Source: Morinoia aosen (taxonomy: Eukaryota; Arthropoda; Malacostraca; Amphipoda; Talitridae). From it: 64,000 nucleotides of DNA. The stretch spans positions 26,329,891-26,393,890 of the forward strand of contig CM059573.1 of the NCBI GenBank assembly GCA_030386875.1, in the 5' to 3' direction. The notes under the pieces were generated by a model. It saw nothing but the letters and a program-made list of their open reading frames with translations, made no database searches and was not told where the DNA came from. The position numbers and the translations under genes are program-made. The number at the start of each line of letters is the position of its first letter. The stretch's first letter is position 1. Positions 47,617 to 59,860 of the stretch are shown piece by piece.

Positions 47617-47647
47617 GGTCGGATTCTAATGCAGGTCGGATTCTAAT
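47614..47647. repeat. 17-bp tandem duplication at the SINE 5' end
   Basis: GCAGGTCGGATTCTAAT occurs twice in tandem (47614-47630, 47631-47647), overlapping the SINE head. It could be an insertion-associated duplication or a family feature. Confidence 0.8.
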
Positions 47648-49310
47648 GCAGACCAAGCTTTTCGGGACAGTGTTCAGGAGGCAGGTAGAAAACCGAACGA
47701 TGGATGCTCTCAGACCGGTGATGTGGAGCGACATTTTTCTGCGTCCTTTCTTTCAGTCTCTTTCTCTCGCTGATGTGCTTCTCGCCCGACGCTTTGGCTG
47801 CGTTGGCTGGGCATCAGTCGGGCTCGAGCTGTGACACTCATAGCGCTCCATGTTACTATCGTGTCTTTCCTTACTTCTCAGTAAGGAAAATGTATCTAAA
47901 CCAGGCAGGCATGAAGAAATTCTTTTATATATTTAATAGTGACGTATTTATTCAAATTAGAGTGTAGGTCAATTGTTCCTTTCCTTTGTGATTTACGTTA
48001 ACGTTGACAAATTATTTCTGATATAAAGTGCACCTACCTTCTACGCAATTTTAAGAGTTGATGCGGGCCTGCTACTGATCCGATTTGTTCTTTACGTTTG
48101 CACTCATCGCAGTCACTGGTTGTTTTGCTTAGAAATAAAAGAACTCAATACCGAGTCCCCTGGTGCACAAGGACGATCCATGGTGTATGGAAGGACGCTA
48201 ACTGGAATGGCAACGGTCACAAGCTCCGTCATACGCTCGACTGTTTGTCATACTGTCGGAGAAATTATCTCCAAAGAATTCATTCCTCCTGAAACGATCT
48301 GAACTTGAGCCTTGGTTTTGACATAATGAATTTCTAGCCGAACAAAGAGCTCACAGAAGACTTCACTGCGTTTTCAACGTCTATCAAAGACTTCAGCTGC
48401 AATTGATCGTTCTTCAATGTCCGGTTCGTACAATAAAATAATCTGTAATCTTAAAATGTTTACTTTTTAGAAGTCCTTGCTTTATAATGCCGGGTAACTA
48501 TTCAGTAAGCTTAGCTGGAACTAATTATTCACGGGTAAAAATAAATACACGGGGACATTTTTTTTGCTGGGAGAAGTTTTCATATTTAATTTTTTTTCAC
48601 GTGTTGAATTGATAAGTAAGTATAAGTTCGTGCAAATAACGTTTGTTTACCTAACCATTCCATAGTTTATGAAATTTTATTGAAATTTGTTACTCTGCAC
48701 TGTTACAGTAGCTTTCCTTAGACCTGCACAAATATGTGCGTCTCCACACGCTAAGCCCCATAATGTTTCTCTACGAAAATTTTGAGCTGTGATTTTCGAA
48801 TTATAAATCTTCTTTGCACTGAATTATGAATTACTGTAAGGTTCAAATTCACTTTGTCTAACCTTCCTTGTTTTCTACTGTGTGATTCATTGAATTAACA
48901 ATTTCCTCCATTGCTAACCTACGAGACGAATAACACTAGTCACAACGATGTTTAAAATCGACCGTTACACGTTTCAAAAATGATTTCGTAAAAAACACAT
49001 CGGCTAAAAAGCAAAAACTATGACAGTTGAACATATCGTAAAAACTATTTAAGATGTTATGAAACTATAATGCGCAATTTTGAAACTAATATACCCTAGC
49101 TGTTAATACGTGACTCTTCGATTTATGGAAATATAGACGAACAATAGAAACTATAGTTAAAAGTAAAACAATCATACGACATTGTGTAAAATCGTACTCA
49201 GTTAATATTCTGAAATGATATGGTCTGTGACCAAATGATGCAGTCTAACTTCTGTGTTGTGACAAATGCCACGCGCCTCTCTCTGCAGCCTATACCGTTA
49301 CAACCCTATT
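47648..49310. other. No confident feature
   Basis: Positions 48098-48302 contain two overlapping open frames of 60-64 codons with a faint helix-turn-helix look (STVCHTVGEIISKEF) that recalls Harbinger-type proteins, too weak to call. The remainder is AT-rich. Confidence 0.35.
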
Positions 49311-49319
49311 GAAATTCTG

Positions 49320-49735
49320 AGCCTTTTACAGAGCGTTTTCAGGCAGTTATAAGCCAAGAGATAGTCGTTTTCAAGCAAAAAATTAGCCCTTTTCAGTGCA
49401 AATGTCTCTTATTTTAAGCCCTGTTAAACGGCTATTTCTGGGCATCGAAACGGCTACGGCAACGGCCATTTTGAGCTTCTCTACTACTTGAACGAGGCTA
49501 GAGGTTGTCGAAAAAGGCTTGAAAACGACTTTAAACGACCCGAATGAGCCCGAAAACAACCATTGACTTGACCTATAAAAGGCCATTTGAGTGAAGGGCC
49601 CTTTTCAAGCCCTAATAAGCCAAGTATAGGTAGGAGTCGGTTTGAAGTCGTGATTTTTGGCCCTTTTGTGCCGTTTTTGACCTTTTACGACTAATTTACT
49701 ACCTGAAAAGGGCGATAATTTTCAATTGGGAAAGA
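49320..49735. repeat. Cluster of GCCCTTTTCAAGCC-like motifs
   Basis: Variants of GCCCTTTTCA, its complement TGAAAAGGGC, and related GAAAACGAC or GGCCATTT blocks recur about a dozen times in 400 bp in both orientations. This looks like a decayed satellite or foldback sequence. No coding signal. Confidence 0.5.
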
Positions 49736-52125
49736 ATAGCATTTGAAGAGCCTTGCTCTTGAAATTTACCATGGTCTGGACTTCCGAAAAGTACTGCAGA
49801 AACCGAAACATTTTTCCTGCCTTGTATGGCTTCAAATAATAAAATCTTGGACTGAATTAAAGTTTTTTAAATTTATGATATTTAAAATCAAGGTATTCGT
49901 CTGAAATGTTTTCCTTTCAAAACAGGCAGAGGGATCATTGAGTTGAACAAATACAAGGAAGCAAGCGCGGATTTGTTTCCAAACGTCGTTCGACGTGCTT
50001 TTTATAGTCGTCATGCGCCTCCACTCTCTGCCGCTGTTCTATTTTTCCAAGTTATCGAGATTAACCGCCAACGGTGACAGAAGCAGTTTTTGACGGTCAG
50101 TACCTTCACGCGGGAGGTCTGAGGATCACTGCCCATTAAGAGGTTGCAGGTCTAAGTCTTGCAGACCCTCGCGACCGAGTGTCGAATCAATGCGTGTTGA
50201 TGCAGTGTAGATCATCTTTTGTATGATACTCAAAATTACTAGTCATATTCTAATAAAAAAGAATAGTTTCAGGTTTTAGAGAGTCGCACTTGTGCACAGA
50301 GGTGTTCCAACGCTGTCTTTTTTGACAACTGACTGTTTTTTCCCGTACGAGAAGTTATAGGGAAACTCGCTTACTCATCAAACATGCCGTTTCATTTTCC
50401 CTTAAGTTAATGGCATGAAAAACATGCTTATTGCAATTTTTTTTGCGCGACGTAGCGGTGAAGAAAGATATTTCTTTCTGGCTTTTGGCAAAGATTACAC
50501 TATGATCGCCTTCCTGTTCCCTGACCATTTCAGCGTAACGGCACATGGCCATGCCTGCCCCAGGCCTATGTGACCGCGATTATTAATAACCTAACCAGAT
50601 AAGATAGCTCTCCTCCCCCGAAATGAACGACAATAGAGTACAGGAGGCACTTCTAACGGGTGGGACAAGGTCAACACTTAACGAATTCCATGCATTACGA
50701 ATATTTTAATTTTTTATTTTCTGCTCCTCAGAAAATGCACGAGTAAATACGCCCTAAGCGGAGTACTAAAGGGATTTAGAACAGTATAACAATTTGTATA
50801 ACAATTAGTATAACAATTTGTTCTTAGTTATCTTAGTTCTGTAAACCTCAATACTTACCCTATGATAGTTTGATTAGCATCTACGACATAAAACTTTGGA
50901 TTTCGCAAAAGTTATAGAAAAGTTGGAAAACATTATTAGTTTACCAGTAAAGCATATTTGTTATATGTCAGATTCAAATTCACTCTCGTGATTTGTCTAT
51001 TATGGGAATCTCTCAGTTTTAACAGATACTCACCGGTGTAACATATATATATATATTCCACAATACATATATAACGTATAACATTTGTACATATCTCCAA
51101 ACATAATTTAGTCGACCTCTATGTACTCTGTTGACAGTATTTTCTCTTGCGTGCCACGTTCAATTCACGTGATTGAATGCGAACAAACGCTAGGTGCAAA
51201 GGATGACTTATTCTTTGGTACAAAAGCGGGCATGTTTTGCGATGCAGCTAATGTTACGACTTGTGACAGACCAGTTTTACGGAGTGTGACTTTCATATGC
51301 TCGGTTGAACTCCCCAGTTGAAAATAATGAACTTTTTTGTGCATGGTAAAGGCACACAAGTAGGATCCAAGCTGCTCGAGAGACGTAGTATTTTCCCATG
51401 TGCTGTGTAGGTTGCCAATTTTCTGTCAGCAACCATTCTGCTGATTCGAACATTGATTTTCTGAAATGAGCTGACAGCAAGCTCCCATTTTCACTTGTAT
51501 TAACAGTATTAATATTCTAAGATTGAGGTAACCATAATGAAGATTTTCTCTGCATGTGTAAAATTAAGTATAATTCCTCTTAACATGGTCTTTTGTGGGA
51601 ACTAAAACAACGTCTTCCTGTGTTTCTCTGTGACGAAAATTGTGTGAGGGGAATGAGTTTAGCTAAGCTAATCAAATACAATTCAGAAATTACAATTTAT
51701 CATCTTAGCGCGAATCTGACTATCGATCAATGTAGAGATGAAGTTCTGCTTTTTATACGCATGCACGAGTGCGTAGCGACTGTTTCGTGAATGAGAAGGC
51801 ACTCTCTATCGTGACCTTTGATTGAGTGATAGGGGGCAGAAGTGGTCCTTATCTTTGATAACATCCTTGTCTCTTGTCTCCCGTATTCGAGCCCTGCTGT
51901 CATTGTTGTTCGCACGTCGAGCTTCTTCGAAGCACTTCGTCGTGTATTCGAGGGCGACTCTCAAGGCAAGAAATCAGTAAGGTAATAAAGCGAACGCAAA
52001 AAAAACGATGAACATTCACTACCGAAAAATCTTTCCTGCGCACATTGCTTTTCATGGGAAACGCGCCTACTAATTTGTGTTAGCCCAAACACTAGTTGGT
52101 TCCGCTAACGTTGCGTGCTTGCCGA
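49736..52125. other. No confident feature
   Basis: Short open frames only. A small (AT)n tract lies at about 51041-51056. No gene or element recognised. Confidence 0.4.
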
Positions 52126-52134
52126 TGTCAGCAT

Positions 52135-52192
52135 ATACTGTATATATGTATATATATGATAAATATATATATATATATATACATACATACAT
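52135..52192. repeat. (TA)n microsatellite
   Basis: Alternating TA with TGTA/TACA interruptions, ending in CATACATACATG. Confidence 0.85.
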
Positions 52193-54245
52193 GAATATAA
52201 TAAATTCAAAAATTCATTGTTCAACATTTCTTACGTAAAGTAATAAGAAGTAGTAAGACTTCGGAAATTAAATGAAAGGGTAATTGTGTGTCATCTATCA
52301 GCATATTACAATTTAATATTTTGATATTAAATCTGTAGTTGACTGCCCATGTATACAGTTCGAAAGGTTAAATTAATTAAATTGTTTACTTCGACGCAAA
52401 TTTACCCAATGAACTTCATAAAAAACTTTAGAAATTAAATAGTAAAGTGCTGTGAGATCAACAACAAGTACCACTAACAAGTATTTTTTAGCCAACAATA
52501 TGGATTGGTTACCCAGAACTTATTTCAACACCGCTATTGTACACATATCAGAAATAAAAATTTTAGAATGTAAGCCTTCTGCTACAAACGCTACTTGCTC
52601 TGCTGTATGACATTCGCAGAGATCCTCTAAGTAAGCTAATTTACGCCCACAAAGTTTTTGTGAACTATAAAGAACGATATTATTAATATTTTACTTCTTT
52701 TAAAATCGTTTAAATACACTACCTATTTCTTAATAGCGAGAACTAATAGTGCAGCAAAAGCGAGAAGTATTTCAGCAAAGAATTTGACCTTCATTTTAAA
52801 TCAAATTTTTATTAAAAAGATATAAAGAGCAACCGATTCCCTAAATCCTACTCAAATAGACTGCAAATACTTGGTAAATTTTGGTAAAACTGCAGCGAAT
52901 ATCACGTGTACTGTATTACTACAATGACACAGTGATAATCTAGCGAAAATTCCAAGGTTTCTCGCGATAAGACCATGACTATGTGCTAGGCACCTCATGT
53001 GTGTCCCTAGGAATGTTGAAATTTAAGGTGTCCTGGGATTAATTCTGACATTCCGAATAAAAATTAATTATTGAACTACACATAAAAATTCTTGTAAAGA
53101 ATGTATAATAGAAATATTTTGAAGCACTTGTGCTTCAGTCAATCTGAATTTTCTATATAGATGTGAATTAAATACGGGATGTCCCAAAGCGATTTAAATA
53201 ATTTGGAAAAATACGTCTACACGTTGTAGTAAAAATTTACAGAAGAAAGACATTTCATGTACACAGCATCTGGTTTCATTCTTTACCAGCCGAATATTAA
53301 ATTTTCATTCACTCTTTCACAAACGTTTTCCAGTAAAAATATCAATTATTTCGTGATAAAGTTACTAAATTACAATGGAGAGTAAAACCGTAAAAATCTT
53401 CTTTTGTAAAAATTGACGAAAATGTCCAAAGAATTTTTACCTCAAAAAGATGCTTTTCAATGAACGAAATTCTGAAAGAAGTGAGTATAATTGTCAAAGA
53501 CTCAAAGTTTTTCACTTTGAAGTATTATGTTCCTCTCTCTATTATGTTTTCGCACAGTAATGCACCGAAAATTTCACAAGTTTTTGGGAAAAGAACATAT
53601 TTTTCACACACACATACACACCCAATGAACTTCACCGAGTGGTGTACGTAGCAAACATGGCTTCCGCTAAATCTTTAATAATGTGCAGCGGCTAAGAAAT
53701 CCCTGGCGGGTCCAGAGCACAATTCGCCGCAGGCAATGTTCAAATCAGCAACACGTCATGCTGAAGTGCGTGGACATTAAAACAAAAAAATATACAGTTT
53801 AACTTTCAGAGTACATTTCAATTTCGAGCAAAATTTTAGTTGTGAAGACGATCAACAAGTAATTCTTCACAATCGCTTTGCATGATCAATATGGAAGCAG
53901 AATCAGTTCTAGTTTCTCAAAAAAATATAAAACAAAAATAATTTTATTTATTTTCTGAGCATCGTCATTTATTATAAAAATTATTTGGGAGTGGAATCCT
54001 CGGCTTTAACTTGCGCAGATAGACAAGGCTCTGCCAGTATGGTTAGTGAGTCGATAGCAAGATCGAAACTTTGTGCTTCAGCAAAGGTGCGGCGAGCACA
54101 ACGTGCTCGAGCGTGTGCGCGCGAAGTAGTAAAGTAGAACGTTGAGGAGTACTGCCAGGTTGAGCACTTTGCTTCAGACTTAGAATCTCACACCAGAACT
54201 ACCACGGGCTTTGAGTTTCAGGAGATAGAATCCAAAAACGTTTTA
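52193..54245. other. No confident feature
   Basis: AT-rich sequence. CGGGATGTCCCAAA at about 53175 resembles the end of some Tc1/mariner-type elements, but I could not find a partner end. Nothing coding is supported. Confidence 0.35.
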
Positions 54246-54253
54246 GAAGCGAG

Positions 54254-54408
54254 CAGTAGCGCAGCTAAGGAGGGGCCTCGGGGGCCATGCCCGCCCCCCG
54301 AAATTTTGAGCTGGGGGCCAGTTTCAGTCGCCGTTTTAAGTAAAAGAAGTAAAAAACTGCTGATAGTTAATGTCTGCCCCCCGAAATTTTCGACTGACTG
54401 CGCCACTG
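54254..54408. mobile_element. 155-bp hAT-type MITE
   Basis: The ends CAGTAGCGCAG and CTGCGCCACTG are inverted complements (one mismatch in 11). An exact 8-bp duplication GAAGCGAG flanks the element (54246-54253 and 54409-54416). An 8-bp duplication with CAG.G-type ends is diagnostic of the hAT superfamily. The subterminal GCCCCCCGAAATTTT occurs twice in the same orientation. It is non-coding and would need a hAT transposase from elsewhere. The exact duplication suggests a fairly recent insertion. Confidence 0.9.
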
Positions 54409-54416
54409 GAAGCGAG

Positions 54417-56359
54417 TACTAGATATGTGCACCTATCCAGGCTTGTCAATTCCTCGTTGGATGTCGATGTGTGGTTTTCCGTCTGACAATCGAGACAGGA
54501 GCATCATCAAGAAAAAATGACAAATTTATAGCTCTGTGCAATTTTCATAATCGTGATAACATATCAGAATGAGAATTCTGTTATACACAAAGTTAATTAT
54601 CACTGCTAGATAACACGGGTCATCGTACTAAGTATAAATAATTTCCGACAACTTTATGGCACTCAATAAATAACCAAGAACAAGTACTCAAACGTCTAAA
54701 AACGTTATCGATGCTTTATTTACATATGATTCGTTATTTAATTATCACAGAAGCACCATTATATCTTGCAATTATTCAGGAACGCGTGAGATAAAGCAAA
54801 TGAGTGCACTTGTATCACAAGTGCGCAGCATGTCATTACGCTACCACGTGAACTCTGCGCTCATAAGGAGCCTCGTTAGATCACCACCCACATGCCAGGT
54901 GGCTGCCCCCCCAGTTAGGGGCGTCTTGATGCAACCTTATATACACTCTGCTCGTTATCGATAATTGGGCTCACGAACAATTTTCATTTGTGCATCACTC
55001 ACACCAAGTTCGTAAAAAGAAGAATGCGGAAATTTCCTACGAGTGAGCGAATAGTAGCACACGCTCTCTAATAATCAGCTATAACCTTAAGAAGTAACGC
55101 ATGTGACCATTGGACAAATGTCTGTGTATATAAATGCGAATCATCAATTTGGCTCGCTGCAAATTTTTTTGATAAATCTAGACTCTGGATGCGTATGGAA
55201 TTAATCTTCTCTCCTGTTGTTCCCTCTGTTCGCCTGTATTCGAAATCACCACTTTCTGTTTCTTTGTAAACATTACTTCAGTCATAATAAATTGGGCAGT
55301 ATATTGCTAAATAACACTTTAAAAAATTCAAAAGTACCTTTGCAGTCATGAATACCCAGCGATGAAAATCTAATGAAGTGATGTTGTGTCGCGCAATCGT
55401 AACAAAAATCATAGAAAACTTACACTAAATATTGATTTGAATGAAAATATCTATACACCTGCAATGCAGCTGACAGATGTTTTCCCTTATTGTTTCTTCG
55501 CAACAGAATGTTTTGCTAGTTCATTTTTGAAAAGCATTCCGCACCGAACAAACTGCTTCACCATTCAGTTGTTTCCGAATTATTCTTTTAGAACAACCCT
55601 TCTAAAACAGCCCGTTATCACGATTTCTAGTTCCCATTAACAATGTCATTTTCATTGCAGAGCAAATCGAAAACATTTAACCAGATTCGTACACTGCAGA
55701 GTTCTGGTCTAAAGTAAAAAGAGTTTGCCCTGATCGTTTGGCAAACTCTTGCACCGAGTAGTAACTAATTTGAGTCTTCGGCCTCGATCATTATACCTTT
55801 GCACTTCATTTATACTTGTTAGCAAGTGCGTAGACGTCACAGATGCAAATGAGTAGATGAAAGAGAGTTTCCTTGAGGTCTAAGTGTTCTTGAAGGTATT
55901 TTCAGGAAATTAAGTTAACGGAAACTTATTACCGAATGAAACAAGTCATTATTGGATTAAATAAGTCAGAATTAAATTAAAGAAGTTATGATTGAACTGC
56001 AATTACTCACTAAAATAAAAAACCCCGGCAAAACTCTCACGAGACTTTCGTTATTTACGAGGTCTTATCTCAAACTTTCGTTCCAGCATGCCAAAGAGAT
56101 TGGAAAACACCACTTGACTTTCCAAAAACCGTCGATATCTCAAACTAACATTTTTCAAAGTATAGATTACTCGTGCCTAAACAACAAGAATTTTACTTCA
56201 ATTCAAAACACAGTAATCGTGACGTAAATTTAGTAATGTTGAATAGTCATTGTTAACGCAAAGTTTCGACAAGCACCAGTCGTTTCACCGAGATAAAATC
56301 TTCTTAGCATCGTATACGGTGTTGATATGGAAATTTTCACTCAAAATTTCATCCTTACC
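54417..56359. other. No confident feature
   Basis: AT-rich sequence. Open frames of 79-84 codons (55386-55640, 55988-56227) have no recognisable domain and are probably chance. Confidence 0.4.
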
Positions 56360-56580
56360 TGCTGATATGGAATTGACCTGTGTACAAACAAAAACGGAAG
56401 CGTGCTTGAACTAAGAAAATATTGGGCTAACGCTCAGTGAATATCAATATTTGATGAGCTTCGTTTACATCTAGTGAGGTTTAGGTGAATCAAGATCCTT
56501 CCGCAGTGAACTGAGGGTCTTCAGTGAACGAGGTCTCACGCGAGCTCGGAACGTGAAAGAGGCATCATACGGAGCCTCGA
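56360..56580 (+). repeat. Segmental repeat, copy 1
   Basis: It aligns at modest identity with 59650-59860. Landmarks in order are CTGATATGGAA, GTACAAAC, a CGCTC.(A)TGAATAT block, AGTGAG.TT.AG.TAAATC-like sequence, GCAGTGAAC and GGAACGTGA. I recognise no known element. It could be a duplicated promoter or first exon, or an unknown repeat. Confidence 0.6.
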
Positions 56581-59500
56581 AGTTGTTAACTCAAGCGGTA
56601 GATCTTTGTTTCCATATGCTTCAACAACTTCTGAAAGCATGGTGAGTGTCAGGGTATTAGTGTTTAAAGTATGAAGAGGCGTAGTGGTGGGCGGTAATGA
56701 CCAAAAATTTAGGTTAAATTGCAAAGAGTTCCCAAGTTTGCTTCCGCATCAATGCTCGCAGAGTAGTAATTCGTGTTACAAAGAGATATAAAATTAAAGA
56801 ATTAAATTCAGCGGAGCACGGAAGACGACCATCTAAGGGATCGGTGACTCGATACGCCGACCTTTACCGTGACTTAGAAAAAACAACAAAGGCCAGCCTG
56901 AAGCTAAAGCATGTGAAGTTATCCTCCCACAAACGATGCAGGTTTTTGTTATGAGAGACTATCTCCCATTTTTAAAAAAGCTCAGACCTCCCAAGCTATG
57001 ATACGAGAAATCAAAATTTCTTCCTATTCCCGAAGAGCGAAAAGCTTTTGATACGATAACTTAGAGACTTGGAAGTGCACGTCACAAGGAAGTGTTGTAG
57101 GTCCAAGAGGTGGTCATCCCGTGTACTGAATTAGTTTTCACCATAAATGAGAGAGCTGCGGAGAAACTGAAACCAAACTAAGTTCACAACTACACTGAAT
57201 TAAATTTCACCAGACCAACTCGAGAAGAATAATTCTAGCAGCATTGAAGTATTAACAACGGAATACTTACTGTTTTTATTTAAGGCATCTGACATTATGC
57301 AGAAAGCGATATGGCTGCAGTAGGAAATGAAGTTCCGTTTACAACAAGCGGACGCATCCTATTTTATACACAGGAAACTCGGACTGGCAACAATGCACCT
57401 GAAGTTAGTACTTCCTGGAGAACTGACCTTCTAATCAGCATGCAGCGGAACCTACCTCACTATTTTCGGAAGAAAAATACGGAAATTTAACCGAGATCTT
57501 CCGAGTAGTTATCGTGAGTCTTTTGAGAAGTTGTTCTGCACGTAATAAATTCATCTTGAGCTCGGTTCAGAACGTTTTCGTGAATGGAACGTCATGCTAA
57601 TAAAACAACGCACAGTCCGATGTGCGTGGTTTAGATGAGATGCCTTGCATTCTTACGGCATCAACATACAGTAGAAAGGTATGGAAGACTAGCCAAGGAG
57701 CAGTACTAAACTTTGTGAATTGAAATAATTAGAAGCTTGCAGTGTCCTATAATAGCATTTCGTTTTGATCTGAATTAAGAACGATGATTTAAAAATTTGG
57801 TGGGTTGGCAGAATCCGTGAATCAACGAATATTCAAGTCAGAAGTCTTCCTTAAAATCGTCTATAATACAATAGGAATTAGCGAGTACTCATAGCCTGGC
57901 CGCCTGACGCAAGAACAGTTACGGAGGCGCGTACGTCCGTCGCACCTATTAGAAGCGAATGAATAGCTTCCTGACTAAAACATGAATAGTAGCACGTGTA
58001 ATTGCGTTGTTTTAATACTAATCAATTGAGAACTTGTGGTGAAATACTGCTCAGTAGAAAAGTGAATCACCTGAAAATAGCTAAATTTAATTTAAAATGC
58101 TATTACCAGTGATATATTGCGTGCTTTGAATCAACGAATAAAATCCGTGAGATTGAATTCTTGAATCTTGAAAGTAAGAAAAAGAGATGTGCATGCGATG
58201 AATGACCAGACTCTAAAAAGACACCATCCAAAGTCGCGGCCTGCGATGCCACCAGCTAAAAAGTCCTGTCAAGAAGCCTGGGCGCAGGATCCCATTCCTT
58301 AGCCAGCAAATGTTATCAGCGCGGCCGCCAAGCGCTGGCCCCTGCCACGACCTTGCAGCAACACCATGTGTTCGGAATGAAATTTTAAAAGTAAGTTGAG
58401 CGCGCATAATTTGTAAGTGTTTCGTATAGATCTTGAGGCAGACCCTCGGCCGCTCAAGATGAATTGTACCTATATTTTCAATAAATGTCTGTCATTTCGC
58501 GCGATGATATATTGGCGGGTATGAATTTCATTCCACTAATCCGCTCACGGGAATGCAGCTATCTTGTGTGAGTGAGTTAGCTCTCCAAGAAGGAAAGATA
58601 TGAGATCTTGAGCTAAAGGTAAGGTCAGCCTTCTTTTGGTTGAAATATAGTTTTGTTATGGGCCATCTTTTTCATTTCACTGCTATTTTTTCAGCATCTA
58701 TTACGTTTTTCTGCAGCTTTGTTCTTGTCGTATAAACTTCCTTTAATATTGCTGTTTGTGGGGAGGGTTTGAGGACACATCTTGTGTATATATTCCCTCT
58801 TCCGTAAATTAGATGCTGGCTGGTACCTTCATCCTTTCATGCCAGGAAACACTTTTCTAGAGCCTAGGGTTGTTGAAGTAATTTGTAATCTAGTAATCTA
58901 ATCATCGCAGGCGTAACTCCTACGAACGTGAAACGCTTCAATTTGAGGAGAAAGTAGTTCATTTTGTCTTCGGTCGTGATAACCTACTTGCTTATTGGTG
59001 ACGTGTTCTCCACAGATCGAATAGAATGAAAAAATTTCCTATGCGATAGAGGTTAAATTTATCGCGAAATATTACATACAATACCACGACCCGCAAAAGT
59101 GGTATAAGATTTTGGGTGATAGGTAGATCCATTGCTTTAAAAAAACAGTAAAATACCTCATGCCGACTCAAGATGCAAGCGAAGTAATCGAAAGCGAGCT
59201 GATGTAGCTTGTAGGTCAAATTGCCTGTCTTATGATGCAGAGGTGTAGTGTGGGTGATGCTCCATCCGAGAGCATCAGAATATTGCGGGAGAAATTTTAC
59301 AACCGGTTCAATTTTATCCGATCATAATTTTCCGATGTGCAAATGAAATTTTTGAAACATTGTATTCATATGTTATAATCCATATATTCTAAATTTTTAG
59401 GAAAGTGTACTTATACCTCGACGTGAGAATCCATAGTCATAGCATTTTTACATTAATACCAGACTTTAGAAGCGTTTTCGGTTGGTATCCTTCACTAAAT

Positions 59501-59649
59501 ACTCACATGATATGACCCCCAAATAGGGTAGTGTTTATCTTTAATTTGTTTTTTTTTCTCTTATGCTGACTGTTTCATGAGCTGTGGATAGTTTACTTTC
59601 TGATATTCAAATTACTACTGATGTCAACATCGTGAGACTGCCTGCGTAA
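56581..59649. other. No confident feature
   Basis: A faint open stretch near 56820-56930 (GRRPSKGSVTRYADL) does not extend into a recognisable protein. A GC-richer patch at 58220-58370 is followed by AATAAA at about 58480, a possible transcript 3' end. I cannot support a gene. Confidence 0.35.
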
Positions 59650-59860
59650 CACTGATGTGGAAATTGTGTTGCGTACAAACGAGAAATGAGAGCGTTCTGA
59701 GAAAAATGTAGACGCTCGATGAATATTAAATTACGGGGAGCTTTATCCGCTTTTAGTGAGATTCAGATAAATCGAGTCGATTCTGCAGTGAACCAGTGAC
59801 CGCTGTCTGACGCAAGCTTGGAACGTGATCCAGGCAAGCGTTCATGCCTCGGTGTCGCGC
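59650..59860 (+). repeat. Segmental repeat, copy 2
   Basis: Counterpart of 56360-56580, about 3.29 kb away in the same orientation. The part around CTGCAGTGAACCAGTGACC and CTTGGAACGTGATCC is the best conserved. Confidence 0.6.

Noticed and set aside
47360-47734. 124-codon minus-strand open frame
   Set aside because: It runs through the SINE, whose GC-rich body has few stops. Not a gene.
48098-48302. Possible Harbinger-type DNA-binding remnant
   Set aside because: The resemblance rests on one short stretch (STVCHTVGEIISKEF), and no catalytic motif or element ends were found.
53170-53190. GGGATGTCCCAAA as the end of a Tc1/mariner-type element
   Set aside because: No matching inverted end was found within the next several kilobases.
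55386-56227. Two open frames of 79-84 codons as a possible small gene
   Set aside because: No domain, no codon-use signal I can judge, and no splice context linking them.
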